From positions 1,612,001 through 1,676,000 of the forward strand of contig NZ_CP040812.1 in NCBI RefSeq assembly GCF_006159205.1: a DNA stretch of 64,000 nucleotides, written 5' to 3'. The notes beneath the pieces are model-generated. The model saw only the letters and a program-made list of their open reading frames with translations. It ran no database searches and had not been told where the DNA came from. The translations under genes and the position numbers were made by a program. Origin of the DNA: Antarcticibacterium flavum. GTDB lineage: Bacteria; Bacteroidota; Bacteroidia; Flavobacteriales; Flavobacteriaceae. Shown one piece after another: positions 26,715-38,216 of this stretch (its first letter is position 1; each line of letters opens with the position of its first letter).

Positions 26715-29702
26715 TTAAGCGGCAACTTTTCTTCTTTTGTCCATCTTCTCCTTTTTCTTCACACTGTCAAACATAACAGGGGTTGCGATGAAAAGGGATG
26801 AGTAAGTACCCACAATGATACCAACGATCATAGCAAACATAAATCCTCGTAAGCTTTCTCCACCAAAGATGAAGATTGCAAGCAATACTATAATTGTGGT
26901 CAAAGAGGTGTTCACCGTCCTGCTCACTGTACTGTTAAGTGCACTGTTCACAGTCCTGCCAAGAGGCCAGCTGGTGTGTTCATTTACGAACTCCCTAATC
27001 CTGTCAAAGATCACCACGGTATCATTCAGCGAGTAACCCACGACCGTAAGTATAGCCGCGATAAATGCCTGGTTGATCTCCATACTAAATGGCATTATAT
27101 TGTAGAATAGAGAGAAGATTCCCAGAACAATGATCACATCGTGGAAAACAGCGGCCACAGCACCTAAACTGTACTGCCATTTCCTAAACCTAAGCAGGAT
27201 ATAAAGGAACACTACTACAAGCGATCCAATTACCGCCCAGAAAGAGTCATTCTTAATATCATCTGCAATAGTAGGACCTACTTTCATAGATTGCATAATT
27301 CCAATACCGCGTTCCCCGCTTCCTATAGTGAAGTCATCATAAGTTATATCCTGAGGAAGGTAAGATTGTAATCCTTCAAACATCATTTGCTGTATCTCGG
27401 TATCCACAGCTTCCCCTTCATCTTCCACTTTATATTTTGTAGTGATCTTTAATTGATTGTTGGCTCCAAAGGTCTTAGCCTCTGCACTTCCAAATACTGC
27501 AACCAGGTCATTTTGAACTTCAGTTGCATTAACATCCTGAGCAAATCTTACTGTATAAGTTCTACCTCCAATAAAATCAACCCCCTGGTTAAGACCGTTA
27601 ATGAAGAAGGACCCAATACTTATAAGAAGCATTACACCTGAAACCATATAAGCGATCTTTCTTTTTCCAAGGAAGTCGATACTTAAATTCTGGAAAAGGT
27701 TTTTGGTAGCAGCTGTACTGAACGGTAATGATTTACCATTTTTACCATATCCGTCTATGAACAACCTTGTAATAAAGATCGCAGTGAATAATGAAGTTGC
27801 GATACCAATTAACAAGGTAGTTGCAAAACCTTTTATAGGACCTGTTCCCAGTACCAGCAGGATCAAACCTGTAAGACCTGTTGTGATGTTGGCATCCAGA
27901 ATAGAAGATAAGGCATTATTAAAACCATCCTTAATTGCATCTTTCTGAGCCTTTCCTTTAGCCAGTTCCTCCTTAATACGTTCGAAGATAAGTACGTTTG
28001 CATCTACAGACATACCTATGGTAAGCACAATACCAGCAATACCTGGTAAGGTAAGCACAGCTCCAAGGCCTGCAAGGATCCCAAATATGAAGAGAATGTT
28101 CACCACAAGGGCAACATCTGCAAACAGTCCGGCTTTACCGTAATAAAAAACCATCCATATCAATACAAAAACAAGAGCAATAAGGAAGGAGGTAATACCG
28201 CTATCAATTGCTTCCTGTCCAAGCGAAGGACCAACGATCTCACTTTGAACAATAGCTGCTGAAGCCGGAAGTTTACCTGCTCTAAGGACATTCGCAAGAT
28301 CCTGTCCCTCAGCAATATCAAAATCACCGGAAATCTGGCTTCTTCCACCGCTAATAGGCCCCGTGGACACAGTAGGAGCCGAGTATACTACATTATCAAG
28401 AACAATGGCAATGTTCCCCTGCTCCTGGTATGCCTTGCCGGTCATTTCTTCCCATATCTTGGCACCTTTACCATTCATTTGCATAGTAACATCCACACGG
28501 CCTAATTGGTCAAAAGACTGTTGTGCATCTGTAATAACATCCCCGGTTAAAGGAGGTGTGTTTTCACGATTACCTCTAAGGGCGTACAATTCTACCACAT
28601 TGTTCTTTGGAACACCCCATGCAAATTCAGCATAGCGAAGATCTGAAGGTAATAAAGAACGCACCTGCGGCATCCTTAGATACTCCCCTACCTGGGCAGT
28701 ATCCTGTGTACGGAATGTTGCGAGTACCGGACTTCCCTGGAAACCTGGAGATACCACTTTATCGAGCAATGGGTTATTTCCACTTGTTGCAGCCTGTGCA
28801 GTATCTTCCTGGCTGGCAAGTAAGGCTTCTATTTCATCTTCTTCCTGCTCATCGGCAACCGTATCTGCAACAGGTTCAGCTTGTGTTGTTTCCTGTGACC
28901 TCCTTGATTCAGCGATCACATTGTTGGCATTCATAAGGAAGTTGCCAAATTCGTTATTCTTATGTACAAACCAGAATTCAAGCTGTGCTGTACTTTGAAG
29001 AAGGGATTTAACACGACTAATATCCTTGGCTCCCGGAAGCTCTACTAAGATCCTGCCGGAGTTTCCTAATCTTTGGATATTTGGCTGGGTAACCCCAAAT
29101 TTATCTATACGCTTACGCAATACTTCAAATGCAGAAGTAATGGATTCGTTTACTCTTTCTCTAATTATAGGCTCAACCTCACTGTTTGACATATCAAAGT
29201 TAACCTGCCCCTGTAAACCTTTATTAGCAAAAACTTCAGGAGAGGCCAGTTGTGCCCCCTCTATATTATTAAATGACTCAAAGAAGAGGTCTATATAATT
29301 ATCCTGGCTGTTTCTCTGGGCTACATCAGCTTCAGCAAGAGCCTGATTAAATGCAGGGTCCTGGCTGTTATTTGCCAGACCTCTTAATATCTCCTTAACA
29401 GAAATTTGAAGAATAACGTTGATCCCTCCTTTAAGATCCAGACCTTTATTAAGTTCTTTTTCTTTAGCTGAATTATAAGTAATCCCGGCAATGATCTCCT
29501 CATTCCCAATGGAGTCAAGATACCTGCTCGCCTCCTGTTCCCGTGCTACTGAATAATTTTCAACATCACCGCTAATTTTTCCCTGAGCGTAGGCTTCAGC
29601 ATCACTCTCTACACTACTTGCAATAAATGTAAACGATAACTGGTAGATACATACCAGTCCAAACAAAATAGCAAAAATCTTGATCAGTCCTTTATTCTGC
29701 AT
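26715..29702 (-). CDS. secDF: Fused protein-export membrane protein SecDF
   Basis: RND-type accessory subunit of the Sec translocon that uses the proton gradient to pull exported proteins to the periplasmic side. At 995 aa it is a natural SecD-SecF fusion. The SecD half carries an N-terminal membrane segment, a large periplasmic domain with an acidic Gln/Glu/Asp-rich insert (about 270-310) and GMSVDANVLIFERIKEEL. The SecF half starts near residue 680, with GVDFIGGRTYTV and SLNDTVVIFDRIREF. A TATATTTG box lies 36 bp upstream. Confidence 0.96.
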   Translation of the reverse strand: MQNKGLIKIFAILFGLVCIYQLSFTFIASSVESDAEAYAQGKISGDVENYSVAREQEASRYLDSIGNEEIIAGITYNSAKEKELNKGLDLKGGINVILQISVKEILRGLANNSQDPAFNQALAEADVAQRNSQDNYIDLFFESFNNIEGAQLASPEVFANKGLQGQVNFDMSNSEVEPIIRERVNESITSAFEVLRKRIDKFGVTQPNIQRLGNSGRILVELPGAKDISRVKSLLQSTAQLEFWFVHKNNEFGNFLMNANNVIAESRRSQETTQAEPVADTVADEQEEDEIEALLASQEDTAQAATSGNNPLLDKVVSPGFQGSPVLATFRTQDTAQVGEYLRMPQVRSLLPSDLRYAEFAWGVPKNNVVELYALRGNRENTPPLTGDVITDAQQSFDQLGRVDVTMQMNGKGAKIWEEMTGKAYQEQGNIAIVLDNVVYSAPTVSTGPISGGRSQISGDFDIAEGQDLANVLRAGKLPASAAIVQSEIVGPSLGQEAIDSGITSFLIALVFVLIWMVFYYGKAGLFADVALVVNILFIFGILAGLGAVLTLPGIAGIVLTIGMSVDANVLIFERIKEELAKGKAQKDAIKDGFNNALSSILDANITTGLTGLILLVLGTGPIKGFATTLLIGIATSLFTAIFITRLFIDGYGKNGKSLPFSTAATKNLFQNLSIDFLGKRKIAYMVSGVMLLISIGSFFINGLNQGVDFIGGRTYTVRFAQDVNATEVQNDLVAVFGSAEAKTFGANNQLKITTKYKVEDEGEAVDTEIQQMMFEGLQSYLPQDITYDDFTIGSGERGIGIMQSMKVGPTIADDIKNDSFWAVIGSLVVVFLYILLRFRKWQYSLGAVAAVFHDVIIVLGIFSLFYNIMPFSMEINQAFIAAILTVVGYSLNDTVVIFDRIREFVNEHTSWPLGRTVNSALNSTVSRTVNTSLTTIIVLLAIFIFGGESLRGFMFAMIVGIIVGTYSSLFIATPVMFDSVKKKEKMDKRRKVAA

Positions 29703-29737
29703 TATTCCTTAATATTTAGGTCATTTTATAAAACGGA

Positions 29738-29745
29738 CAAATATA
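29738..29745 (-). promoter_or_regulatory. Predicted secDF promoter -7 box (TATATTTG)
   Basis: A perfect TAnnTTTG match on the minus strand, 36 bp upstream of the secDF ATG. The -33 region is not consensus. Confidence 0.5.
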
Positions 29746-29802
29746 GGACTTCATGATTCAAATCCCAATTATTTTTTTTTAGAATAATTTAACTTTTAAA
29801 CT

Positions 29803-29831
29803 AAAAAAAGCCCCTTTAAAAGAGGCTTTTT
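29803..29831 (-). terminator. Terminator downstream of mdh
   Basis: An imperfect stem AAAAAGCCcCTTT/AAAGaGGCTTTTT, between mdh (stop at 29857) and secDF. Runs of A and T on both sides make it potentially bidirectional. Confidence 0.8.
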
Positions 29832-29856
29832 CAGCAGCTAAATAAATAGCATATTC

Positions 29857-30783
29857 TTAAAATTCAAGGAGGTCATTTGTTTTTTTAACTCCCTCTGCAC
29901 TTTCCTTCATTTTAGCTTTTTCAGCATCGTTGAGTTCTATTTCAACAATCTTTTCAATACCATTTTTTCCAAGGATTACAGGCACTCCAATACAAAGGTC
30001 ACTTAAGCCATATTCCCCGTCAAGCAAAGCAGAACATGGGAACATCTTTTTCTGGTCACAGGCAATGGCCTGCACAAGAGCAGATACTGCTGCTCCCGGA
30101 GCGTACCAGGCACTGGTACCCAATAATTTGGTAAGGGTTGCACCACCTACTTTAGTATCCTCACTAACCTGCTCCAGCCTGTCCTCTTTAAGGAACTCGC
30201 TCACAGGAACAGAATTTCTTGTGGCCAGCCTTGTCAATGGCACCATCCCGGTATCACTATGCCCTCCAATTACCATCCCGTCAACATCTGAGGGTGGACA
30301 TTCCAAAGCTTCACTTAATCTATATTTAAAACGCGCACTGTCCAAAGCACCACCCATACCTATAACTTTATTCTTTGAAAGGTTCGTGGCTTTATGAACC
30401 AGGTAAGTCATGGTATCCATAGGATTACTCACTACTATCATAACAGTTTCAGGGGAATGCTCGATAAGATTGGAAGCCACTTCCTTAACTATATTGGCAT
30501 TAATACCTATTAGCTCTTCCCTGGTCATTCCCGGTTTTCTTGGAATACCGCTGGTTATCACAACCACATCACTGCCGGCAGTTTTTGAATAATCATTGGT
30601 AGTTCCGGTAATTTTGGTATCAAATCCATTAAGGGTAGCAGTTTGCATTAAATCCATTGCCTTTCCTTCAGCAAACCCCTCCTTGATATCAAGAAGAACA
30701 ACTTCTGAGGCAAAATCCTTTATTGCAATATACTCTGCACAACTGGCACCTACGGCACCTGCTCCTACGATAGTAACTTTCAT
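29857..30783 (-). CDS. mdh: Malate dehydrogenase
   Basis: NAD-dependent malate/oxaloacetate interconversion in the TCA cycle, cytoplasmic. The 308-residue protein is of the LDH-like MDH type. The Rossmann motif VTIVGAGAVGASCAEYIA is at the N-terminus, the coenzyme-specifying Asp is in VVLLDIKEG, SGIPRKPGMTREEL is the mobile loop with the substrate arginine, and the catalytic His is in VIGGHSDTGMVPL. It is transcribed alone, between terminators. Confidence 0.96.
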   Translation of the reverse strand: MKVTIVGAGAVGASCAEYIAIKDFASEVVLLDIKEGFAEGKAMDLMQTATLNGFDTKITGTTNDYSKTAGSDVVVITSGIPRKPGMTREELIGINANIVKEVASNLIEHSPETVMIVVSNPMDTMTYLVHKATNLSKNKVIGMGGALDSARFKYRLSEALECPPSDVDGMVIGGHSDTGMVPLTRLATRNSVPVSEFLKEDRLEQVSEDTKVGGATLTKLLGTSAWYAPGAAVSALVQAIACDQKKMFPCSALLDGEYGLSDLCIGVPVILGKNGIEKIVEIELNDAEKAKMKESAEGVKKTNDLLEF

Positions 30784-30870
30784 TTTATATATTTTTTAAT
30801 GATTTATTGATGTTTCAGCGAAAATACGAAATATGGGCTTAATATGGAATAAGGAATGGTTAAACTCTGC

Positions 30871-31833
30871 TTATATCCTGTAATGTATTCCCAAATTCAC
30901 ATTAAAAAAGTTACTGGCCGTAAACATGCTGCTTATTTTAAAATTCCCCACGTAATAGTTGAATCCAAGATCACCTTTGAAATTTGTACCGCTGCCTTCC
31001 ACTCCCTGCAAGGCATTATTAAGCAAAGGCAGTGCCTCACCGGTACCTCCCATTTTGTAGTCAAAATTGGAGGCGGTAAGCCCTAATGCCCCAAACACCT
31101 CAAAAGTGTCATATAATTTGGATCCCAGCACCTGGAATAACCAAAGGTCTGCATTCACATCCACCCTGTTAAGCTGAAGGACCGGTAGCGAGATTTGCTC
31201 AAAAGCATAATCAACTTTGAAATTACTGTAAGCAATAGCCGCTGCAAACTGGAAATCCTCTGGGTTATATCTCCTTTCATAATATTGGGTGAAATTATGT
31301 TTTAAACCTATCCCATAGGTTTGAAAGCCCACATCGTTTACAATAATAGATGGAAGAAATCTTACAGATACCTCTGTACTGTATGGGAGACCCATTGTTA
31401 CCTGTGGATATGGGTGGATAATATTTTCCTTATTCAAACCATCTATCGCATCAAAGGAAAAATCCTGTCCAAAGATCCTGCCTTCAAAGACAGCATCGGT
31501 ATTACCTCCATATACTGTAGGAAGCACAGCGTTATTGGCATCCCTAAAAGAAAGAAGGGAAAAATCCCTGTTGGAAGATAATTTTCTTTGTTTCCCGTCT
31601 GGCACAAAAAGGGCATTCCCATGAACCGAAACCTCAAATTTCCATTTTTCAAGAGTAGTGGCAGATGTGAACCAGCCTGCACTGGACTGTATTGCAGCAC
31701 CTTCAGCCCCCGGATTGGCAAAATTCTCTGCCACCAAAAGCATGTCATTTATAAGGCGTTCCTGTTCGTTTTGTGCTGTAGCAGTAATACCCGCCAACAG
31801 AATGATCAACAATTGAAGGTTCTTTTTCAACAT
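30871..31833 (-). CDS. DUF6588-like putative outer membrane beta-barrel protein
   Basis: 320 aa with a signal peptide (MLKKNLQLLIILLAGITATAQ). The mature part has an N-terminal segment NEQERLINDMLLVAENFANPGAEGAAIQSSAGWF and then amphipathic strands typical of a small barrel, ending in NVNLGIHYRI. The family assignment is from memory of similar Bacteroidota proteins and is tentative; function is unknown. The open frame extends 39 codons upstream to 31950, but that stretch contains the gyrB terminator and reaches into gyrB, so the ATG at 31833 is preferred. Confidence 0.75.
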   Translation of the reverse strand: MLKKNLQLLIILLAGITATAQNEQERLINDMLLVAENFANPGAEGAAIQSSAGWFTSATTLEKWKFEVSVHGNALFVPDGKQRKLSSNRDFSLLSFRDANNAVLPTVYGGNTDAVFEGRIFGQDFSFDAIDGLNKENIIHPYPQVTMGLPYSTEVSVRFLPSIIVNDVGFQTYGIGLKHNFTQYYERRYNPEDFQFAAAIAYSNFKVDYAFEQISLPVLQLNRVDVNADLWLFQVLGSKLYDTFEVFGALGLTASNFDYKMGGTGEALPLLNNALQGVEGSGTNFKGDLGFNYYVGNFKISSMFTASNFFNVNLGIHYRI

Positions 31834-31914
31834 ATATAATGAATTGGTTTGGGCGCTAAAATAAGAAAAAATCTCACTTGGAGACTTTTCCTTTTTAAAG
31901 GCGGTTACAAAAGC

Positions 31915-31940
31915 AAAAGCCCACTTTTCGTGGGCTTTTT
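31915..31940 (-). terminator. Terminator downstream of gyrB
   Basis: A 9-bp stem AAAGCCCAC/GTGGGCTTT with a 5-nt loop, immediately past the gyrB stop codon. The T run is better on the + strand, so its strength for gyrB is uncertain. Confidence 0.75.
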
Positions 31941-31942
31941 TA

Positions 31943-33901
<1,959 letters not shown>

Positions 33902-33921
33902 TTATCAAATTTTGCAACAGA

Positions 33922-33929
33922 CAAATATA
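33922..33929 (-). promoter_or_regulatory. Predicted gyrB promoter -7 box (TATATTTG)
   Basis: A perfect TAnnTTTG match on the minus strand, 39 bp before the gyrB ATG. No consensus -33. Confidence 0.5.
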
Positions 33930-34007
33930 ACAAAACCCTTACTCCTATTAGCTTGATGCGCACCTCAATACCCTTAAGTTATTAACAATTTTTGTGAAAA
34001 AACAGCT

Positions 34008-35636
34008 CTAAATGGCTACAATTTTCATTTCTGCAGCTGCAGGTGTAAATTGCTTTTTTGCGATGTGGGTAGAACTGGCCCTTCCACTTGGATCAAGATC
34101 CTCCTGCCATTTTGGAACCCATCTTTTTACTGAACGCGCCGCACTCTCCTGCGGGTAAAATCCTGCAAATATTTCACGGTAGAAATACGCCTCTTTAGTG
34201 GCCGGGGTGTTAACCGGATATTTTACAGCCGCTGTTTGCATTTCTGCGTCACTTACCTGTGCTTTCGCATACTCGATAAGGCTATCTATCCAACTGTAAC
34301 CAACACCATCGCTAAATTGCTCCTTTTGCCTCCATAGAACCTCAGCCGGCAAAAATGGATCCTCTGGGGTATCAAAAGCTTTTCTAAGGATATATTTTTC
34401 TACCCCCCCGTGAGTAGAAGGCATTTTTTCTATAGCGGTTATTTCCATTGCAGTTTGCAAAAATTCCTTATCAAGAAATGGCACCCTTGCTTCCAGACCA
34501 TGGGCCATAGTAGATTTATCTGCCCTCAAACAATCTGCAGTTGATAACCTTTGTACGCGCCTGATGGTTTCCTTCTGAAATTCTACTGCTGAAGGTGCAT
34601 TCTTGAAATAAAGGTAGCCGCCAAAGATCTCATCTGCCCCTTCCCCTGAAAGTACAACTTTGATCCCTGCTTCTGAAATAGCTTTGGAAAGAAAATACAT
34701 AGGGGTACTGGCCCGAATAGATGTTACATCATACGTCTCCAGGTGCCAGATAAGTTTTTTAATGATCTCTATACCTTCCTCAATAGTGAAGTGGATCTCA
34801 TGATGGATGGTTCCAAGAAAATCGGCAACCTTTTTCGCCGCCTTGAGATCTGGCGCTTCGCTGTCCAACCCAATAGAAAACGAATGTAATTCCTTACCCT
34901 CTTCTTTTAAAAGACGGGATGCGATTGAGGATGTAAGGGAGGAATCCAGCCCCCCGCTTAGAAGCACCCCAAGAGGTACATCTGCCATAAGTCTTTTCCT
35001 GGTAGCATCAATCAATGATTCTCTAAGTTTAACAAGGCCTGCCTCTTTTGTACATTCGGCTTCACTGTACCAGGCTGGTTTGTAATACTGCACAAAACCG
35101 GTTACTGGCGTATAATAATATCCCGGAGGAAATGCCTGGAATTCCACGCATTGATCTGCAAGGACTTTCATTTCGCTGGCAAACCAAAGGGCTCCTTCCT
35201 CATCTTTTCCATAATACAGGGGTTTTACACCTATTGGATCCCGGGCAGCAATAAAATCATCACCGTCTACCACCACAAAGGCAAAATCACCATCCAGCTT
35301 ATCTACAAACTCATACCCATATTTTTCATACAAATGCACTATAACTTCCGAGTCTCCCGTGGTGCGAAAGCTATGCTCCTTAAGCTCGTTCTTCTTTAAG
35401 TCCCTGAAGTTATATATCTCCCCGTTATGTACCATCCAGGCACTGCGGCTTCCCTGTATGGGCTGTATGCCGGTATTAATATCCATTATTGCAAGTCTTT
35501 CATGGCTAAGGATAGCCCCGCTCTTTGTAACATGAAGATCACTCTCATCTGGCCCCCTATGGCTCATACGCTTAGATAAGGCATCAATCTTGCTTTCTGT
35601 TTGAGATGATCCAATAATTGCTAATATTCCACACAT
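34008..35636 (-). CDS. asnB: Asparagine synthetase B (glutamine-hydrolysing)
   Basis: Makes asparagine from aspartate, glutamine and ATP. It has 542 aa from the chosen start MCGILAIIG: Cys2 is the N-terminal nucleophile of the glutaminase domain and must be exposed after Met removal, which rules out the upstream start at 35663. The synthetase domain has the PP-loop LLSGGLDSSLTSSIA and VVLSGEGADEIFGGYLY. A near-consensus CATATTTG box lies at 35661-35668 on the minus strand. It is divergent from the DUF2911 gene. Confidence 0.95.
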   Translation of the reverse strand: MCGILAIIGSSQTESKIDALSKRMSHRGPDESDLHVTKSGAILSHERLAIMDINTGIQPIQGSRSAWMVHNGEIYNFRDLKKNELKEHSFRTTGDSEVIVHLYEKYGYEFVDKLDGDFAFVVVDGDDFIAARDPIGVKPLYYGKDEEGALWFASEMKVLADQCVEFQAFPPGYYYTPVTGFVQYYKPAWYSEAECTKEAGLVKLRESLIDATRKRLMADVPLGVLLSGGLDSSLTSSIASRLLKEEGKELHSFSIGLDSEAPDLKAAKKVADFLGTIHHEIHFTIEEGIEIIKKLIWHLETYDVTSIRASTPMYFLSKAISEAGIKVVLSGEGADEIFGGYLYFKNAPSAVEFQKETIRRVQRLSTADCLRADKSTMAHGLEARVPFLDKEFLQTAMEITAIEKMPSTHGGVEKYILRKAFDTPEDPFLPAEVLWRQKEQFSDGVGYSWIDSLIEYAKAQVSDAEMQTAAVKYPVNTPATKEAYFYREIFAGFYPQESAARSVKRWVPKWQEDLDPSGRASSTHIAKKQFTPAAAEMKIVAI

Positions 35637-35899
35637 AACTTTTGTTTTATATTTATGAAGCAAATATGGCCCTTAAGATAACCAACAAAAAGCAAAAATT
35701 ATATTTTGCTTACATATGAGAATTAAATTTCAAATATTTTAAATTTTAAAGAATAAAACATCTGGTGCAACAGGTGAAAAACTATTAGATTGAAAGATTC
35801 AACTAAGCATTTTGAAATTATAAGCATTTCTTAACAGTCGTACACTGCTATAAATCCTACATTTATAGCGGTTTGATAAAAAATCAAAAATAATTATTT

Positions 35900-36478
35900 A
35901 TGAAAAAATTAGTCTATTTAGCAACTATTGCATTTTTTACCCTGAATACCATTTCTATGGAAGCTCAGGACAAACAGGACACTCCAAGGGAAGGTCCCAA
36001 TTTCCCGAAAATTGATGCCAGTCCCATGGATATAGCTATTTACAGAAATACTGATGATGAGGCGGTAGCCCGGGTCATTTACAGCAGACCTCAAAAGAGA
36101 AATCGCCAGGTTTTTGGAAATCTTGTTCCCTATGGGGAAGTTTGGCGTACAGGTGCAAATGAAGCAACAGAGTTAAACCTGTATCAGGATGTAAAAGTAG
36201 CCGATGCCTTGGTTGAAGCGGGAACTTATACAGTGTACACCATCCCGGGCGAAAAGGAGTGGACAATTATCCTAAATAACAGGATACATACCTGGGGAGC
36301 TTATGAATATACAGATAAGGAGGATAAGGTGAGAATAAAAGTGCCTGTAAGAAATTCTCCAACTACAATTGAAAGCTTCTCTGTTGCCTTTGAGCCACAG
36401 GGGGAAGGTGCCAAATTATTGATGGGCTGGGATGACAAATATGTAGAAGTACCATTTATGCCTGCTAATAAAAAATAA
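35900..36478 (+). CDS. DUF2911 exported protein
   Basis: 192 aa with a signal peptide (MKKLVYLATIAFFTLNTISMEAQ) and a DUF2911 domain covering most of the mature protein: DIAIYRNTDDEAVARVIYSRPQKRNRQVFGNLVPYGEVWRTGANEATELNL and the WTIILNN segment. The family is common in Bacteroidota, and its function is unknown. The gene stands alone; its downstream terminator-like hairpin is formed by the left end of the adjoining IS element. Confidence 0.88.
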   Translation: MKKLVYLATIAFFTLNTISMEAQDKQDTPREGPNFPKIDASPMDIAIYRNTDDEAVARVIYSRPQKRNRQVFGNLVPYGEVWRTGANEATELNLYQDVKVADALVEAGTYTVYTIPGEKEWTIILNNRIHTWGAYEYTDKEDKVRIKVPVRNSPTTIESFSVAFEPQGEGAKLLMGWDDKYVEVPFMPANKK

Positions 36479-36502
36479 AACTCTTATTTCTTTAAAAAAA
36501 AG

Positions 36503-36529
36503 AGGCTGTCTGAAAAGGCAGCCTTTTTT
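36503..36529 (+). terminator. Hairpin with T run in the left end of the IS element
   Basis: An 8-bp stem AGGCTGTC/GGCAGCCT (one G-U) with a 6-nt loop and five following T residues. It would terminate DUF2911 transcripts and also shield the transposase from readthrough. Confidence 0.75.
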
Positions 36530-36565
36530 GTTGGAAATAATTATGGATAGTATTATTTTCATGCT

Positions 36566-38098
36566 ATGAACAAGAAAGTTGTATTTAAGACTTACTCACA
36601 GGACCAGTTAAGTCTTCTTCCGCCCAGCTATGATGATTTGGTTCCTAAGAATCATCCTGTCCGAATTGTAAATACGATTGTTGATCGCCTTGATATCTCC
36701 GCTTTAGAAAGGAGCTATAAAGGAGGTGGCACTTCCAGCTATCATCCCCGGATGTTATTAAAAGTGACCATTTATGCCTATTTGCGCAACATTTACTCCT
36801 CTCGTAAGATAGAGCAAGCCCTACAGGAGAACATACACTTTATGTGGCTTAGCGGGCAAAGCAAACCAGATCATAATACCATCAATGATTTTAGGGGAAA
36901 ACGCTTAAAAGGAACTTTTCAAAACATTTTTAATCAGGTTGTAATTTTATTGGCAGAACAAGGAGTGCTATCACTTAAAGAACTTTTTGTGGATGGCACC
37001 AAGATAGAAGCCAATGCTAACCGCTATACCTTTGTGTGGGGCAAGTCTAACAAGACCAGTAAAGAGCGAATCAAAAAACAACTTAAAGAACTATGGAAAT
37101 ATGTTGAGAGTGTCTATGACCAGGAGCAAATGTTGCCTAATGAACCTGATTTTGAAGCCATCGATCCTGAAAAAGTTGCTCAAACCATTGACACCATAAA
37201 CCAGGCCCTGAAGGACAAAGAGATTGACAAGAAGGTCAAACAAAAGCTCAATTATGCCAAAAAGAACTGGCCACAGAACCTACAAAAATATAATGAGCAG
37301 GAGAAGATCCTGGGAACAAGGAACAGCTACAGCAAAACAGATCCCGATGCCACCTTTATGCGGATGAAAGATGATTATATGCAAAATGGGCAATTAAAAC
37401 CCGGATATAACTTGCAGGCTTCAACCAATAATCAGTTTATCGTTAACTACTCCTTAGCACAAACTACAGCTGACACCACCACTTTAAAAGATCACCTGCA
37501 AAAACATATTGCCTCCTATGGAGAAGCTCCTCAAACTCTTACTGCCGACGCTGGTTACGGCAGTGAAGAAAATTATGTTGATCTAGAAGAGAAAGAAGTT
37601 ACTGCCTATGTGAAATACAACTACTTTCACAAAGAACAACGGGATAAAAAGCACAGAGAAAACCCTTTCCATCCCGATAACTTGTTTTACAACCAGGAAA
37701 CAGATACTTATTACTGTCCAATGGGGCAGGCGATGAATAAAATAGAAAGCTACGAAAGTGAAACTAAGAATGGTTTTAAACAAACGATCCACAAATACCA
37801 GGCTCAGAATTGCCTTGGCTGCCCGCTGCGAGGCAGCTGCCATAAAGCAAAAGGGAACAGGACCATCGAACGCAATCACAACCTAATTCGCCTAAAAGAA
37901 AAAGCAAGAGATTTGCTGCTAAGTGAAGAAGGAATAGCACATCGTAAGCGCCGGTGCTGGGATGTGGAAGCTGTCTTTGGAAATATCAAGCAGAACATGG
38001 GTTTCAAACGGTTTATGCTCCGGGGAATGGATAAAGCTACCACTGAGATAGGACTCATAGCAATGGCACACAACCTCAGGAAGTTCAGTGTAGCCTAA
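36566..38098 (+). CDS. IS1182-family DDE transposase
   Basis: 510-residue transposase that appears complete. The N-terminal domain (FKTYSQDQLSLLPPSYDDLVPKNHPVRIVNTIVD) and the DNA-binding SSYHPRMLLKVTIYAYLRNIYSSRKIEQ region are typical. The catalytic acids are in LFVDGTKIEANANRYTFVWGK (Asp143), LTADAGYGSEENY and WDVEAVFGNIKQNMGFKRF. A Cys cluster CLGCPLRGSCHKA lies in the insertion before the last acid. There is no frameshift or internal stop, so the element may be active. Confidence 0.93.
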   Translation: MNKKVVFKTYSQDQLSLLPPSYDDLVPKNHPVRIVNTIVDRLDISALERSYKGGGTSSYHPRMLLKVTIYAYLRNIYSSRKIEQALQENIHFMWLSGQSKPDHNTINDFRGKRLKGTFQNIFNQVVILLAEQGVLSLKELFVDGTKIEANANRYTFVWGKSNKTSKERIKKQLKELWKYVESVYDQEQMLPNEPDFEAIDPEKVAQTIDTINQALKDKEIDKKVKQKLNYAKKNWPQNLQKYNEQEKILGTRNSYSKTDPDATFMRMKDDYMQNGQLKPGYNLQASTNNQFIVNYSLAQTTADTTTLKDHLQKHIASYGEAPQTLTADAGYGSEENYVDLEEKEVTAYVKYNYFHKEQRDKKHRENPFHPDNLFYNQETDTYYCPMGQAMNKIESYESETKNGFKQTIHKYQAQNCLGCPLRGSCHKAKGNRTIERNHNLIRLKEKARDLLLSEEGIAHRKRRCWDVEAVFGNIKQNMGFKRFMLRGMDKATTEIGLIAMAHNLRKFSVA

Positions 38099-38179
38099 AA
38101 AGACTATATCCTTGACTTTCTATTAATTTTTTAAAAAGGAGAAGACCAAACAAATCATTAAATAACCTAAAAAGAGAAA

Positions 38180-38216
38180 CCGCCTAAAAATTACTTTTTA
38201 GACGGCCTCTTTTTTT
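38180..38216 (+). terminator. Hairpin with T run in the right end of the IS element
   Basis: Stem CCGCCTAAAAA/TTTTTAGACGG (one mismatch) with a 4-nt loop, then CC and a T-rich tract overlapping the queE stop codon region. It acts as the + strand terminator for the transposase gene. Confidence 0.75.

Larger units (their letters stand above)
36501..38210 (+). mobile_element. IS1182-family insertion sequence
   Basis: A 1.7-kb element with one transposase gene. The terminal inverted repeats are AGAGGCTGTCTGAAAAGGCA (36501-36520) and, read inward from 38210, AGAGGCCGTCTAAAAAGTAA, matching at 16 of 20 positions. A/T runs extend the similarity outward by several bases, so the exact ends and any target duplication cannot be fixed by eye. 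Each end also folds into a hairpin (36503-36524 and 38180-38205) that should act as a terminator. The right end abuts the queE stop codon. Confidence 0.88.

Noticed and set aside
36503..36529. Independent terminator of the DUF2911 gene unrelated to the IS
   Set aside because: The hairpin is part of the left inverted repeat shared with the right end, so it belongs to the IS element, even if it also stops the DUF2911 transcript.
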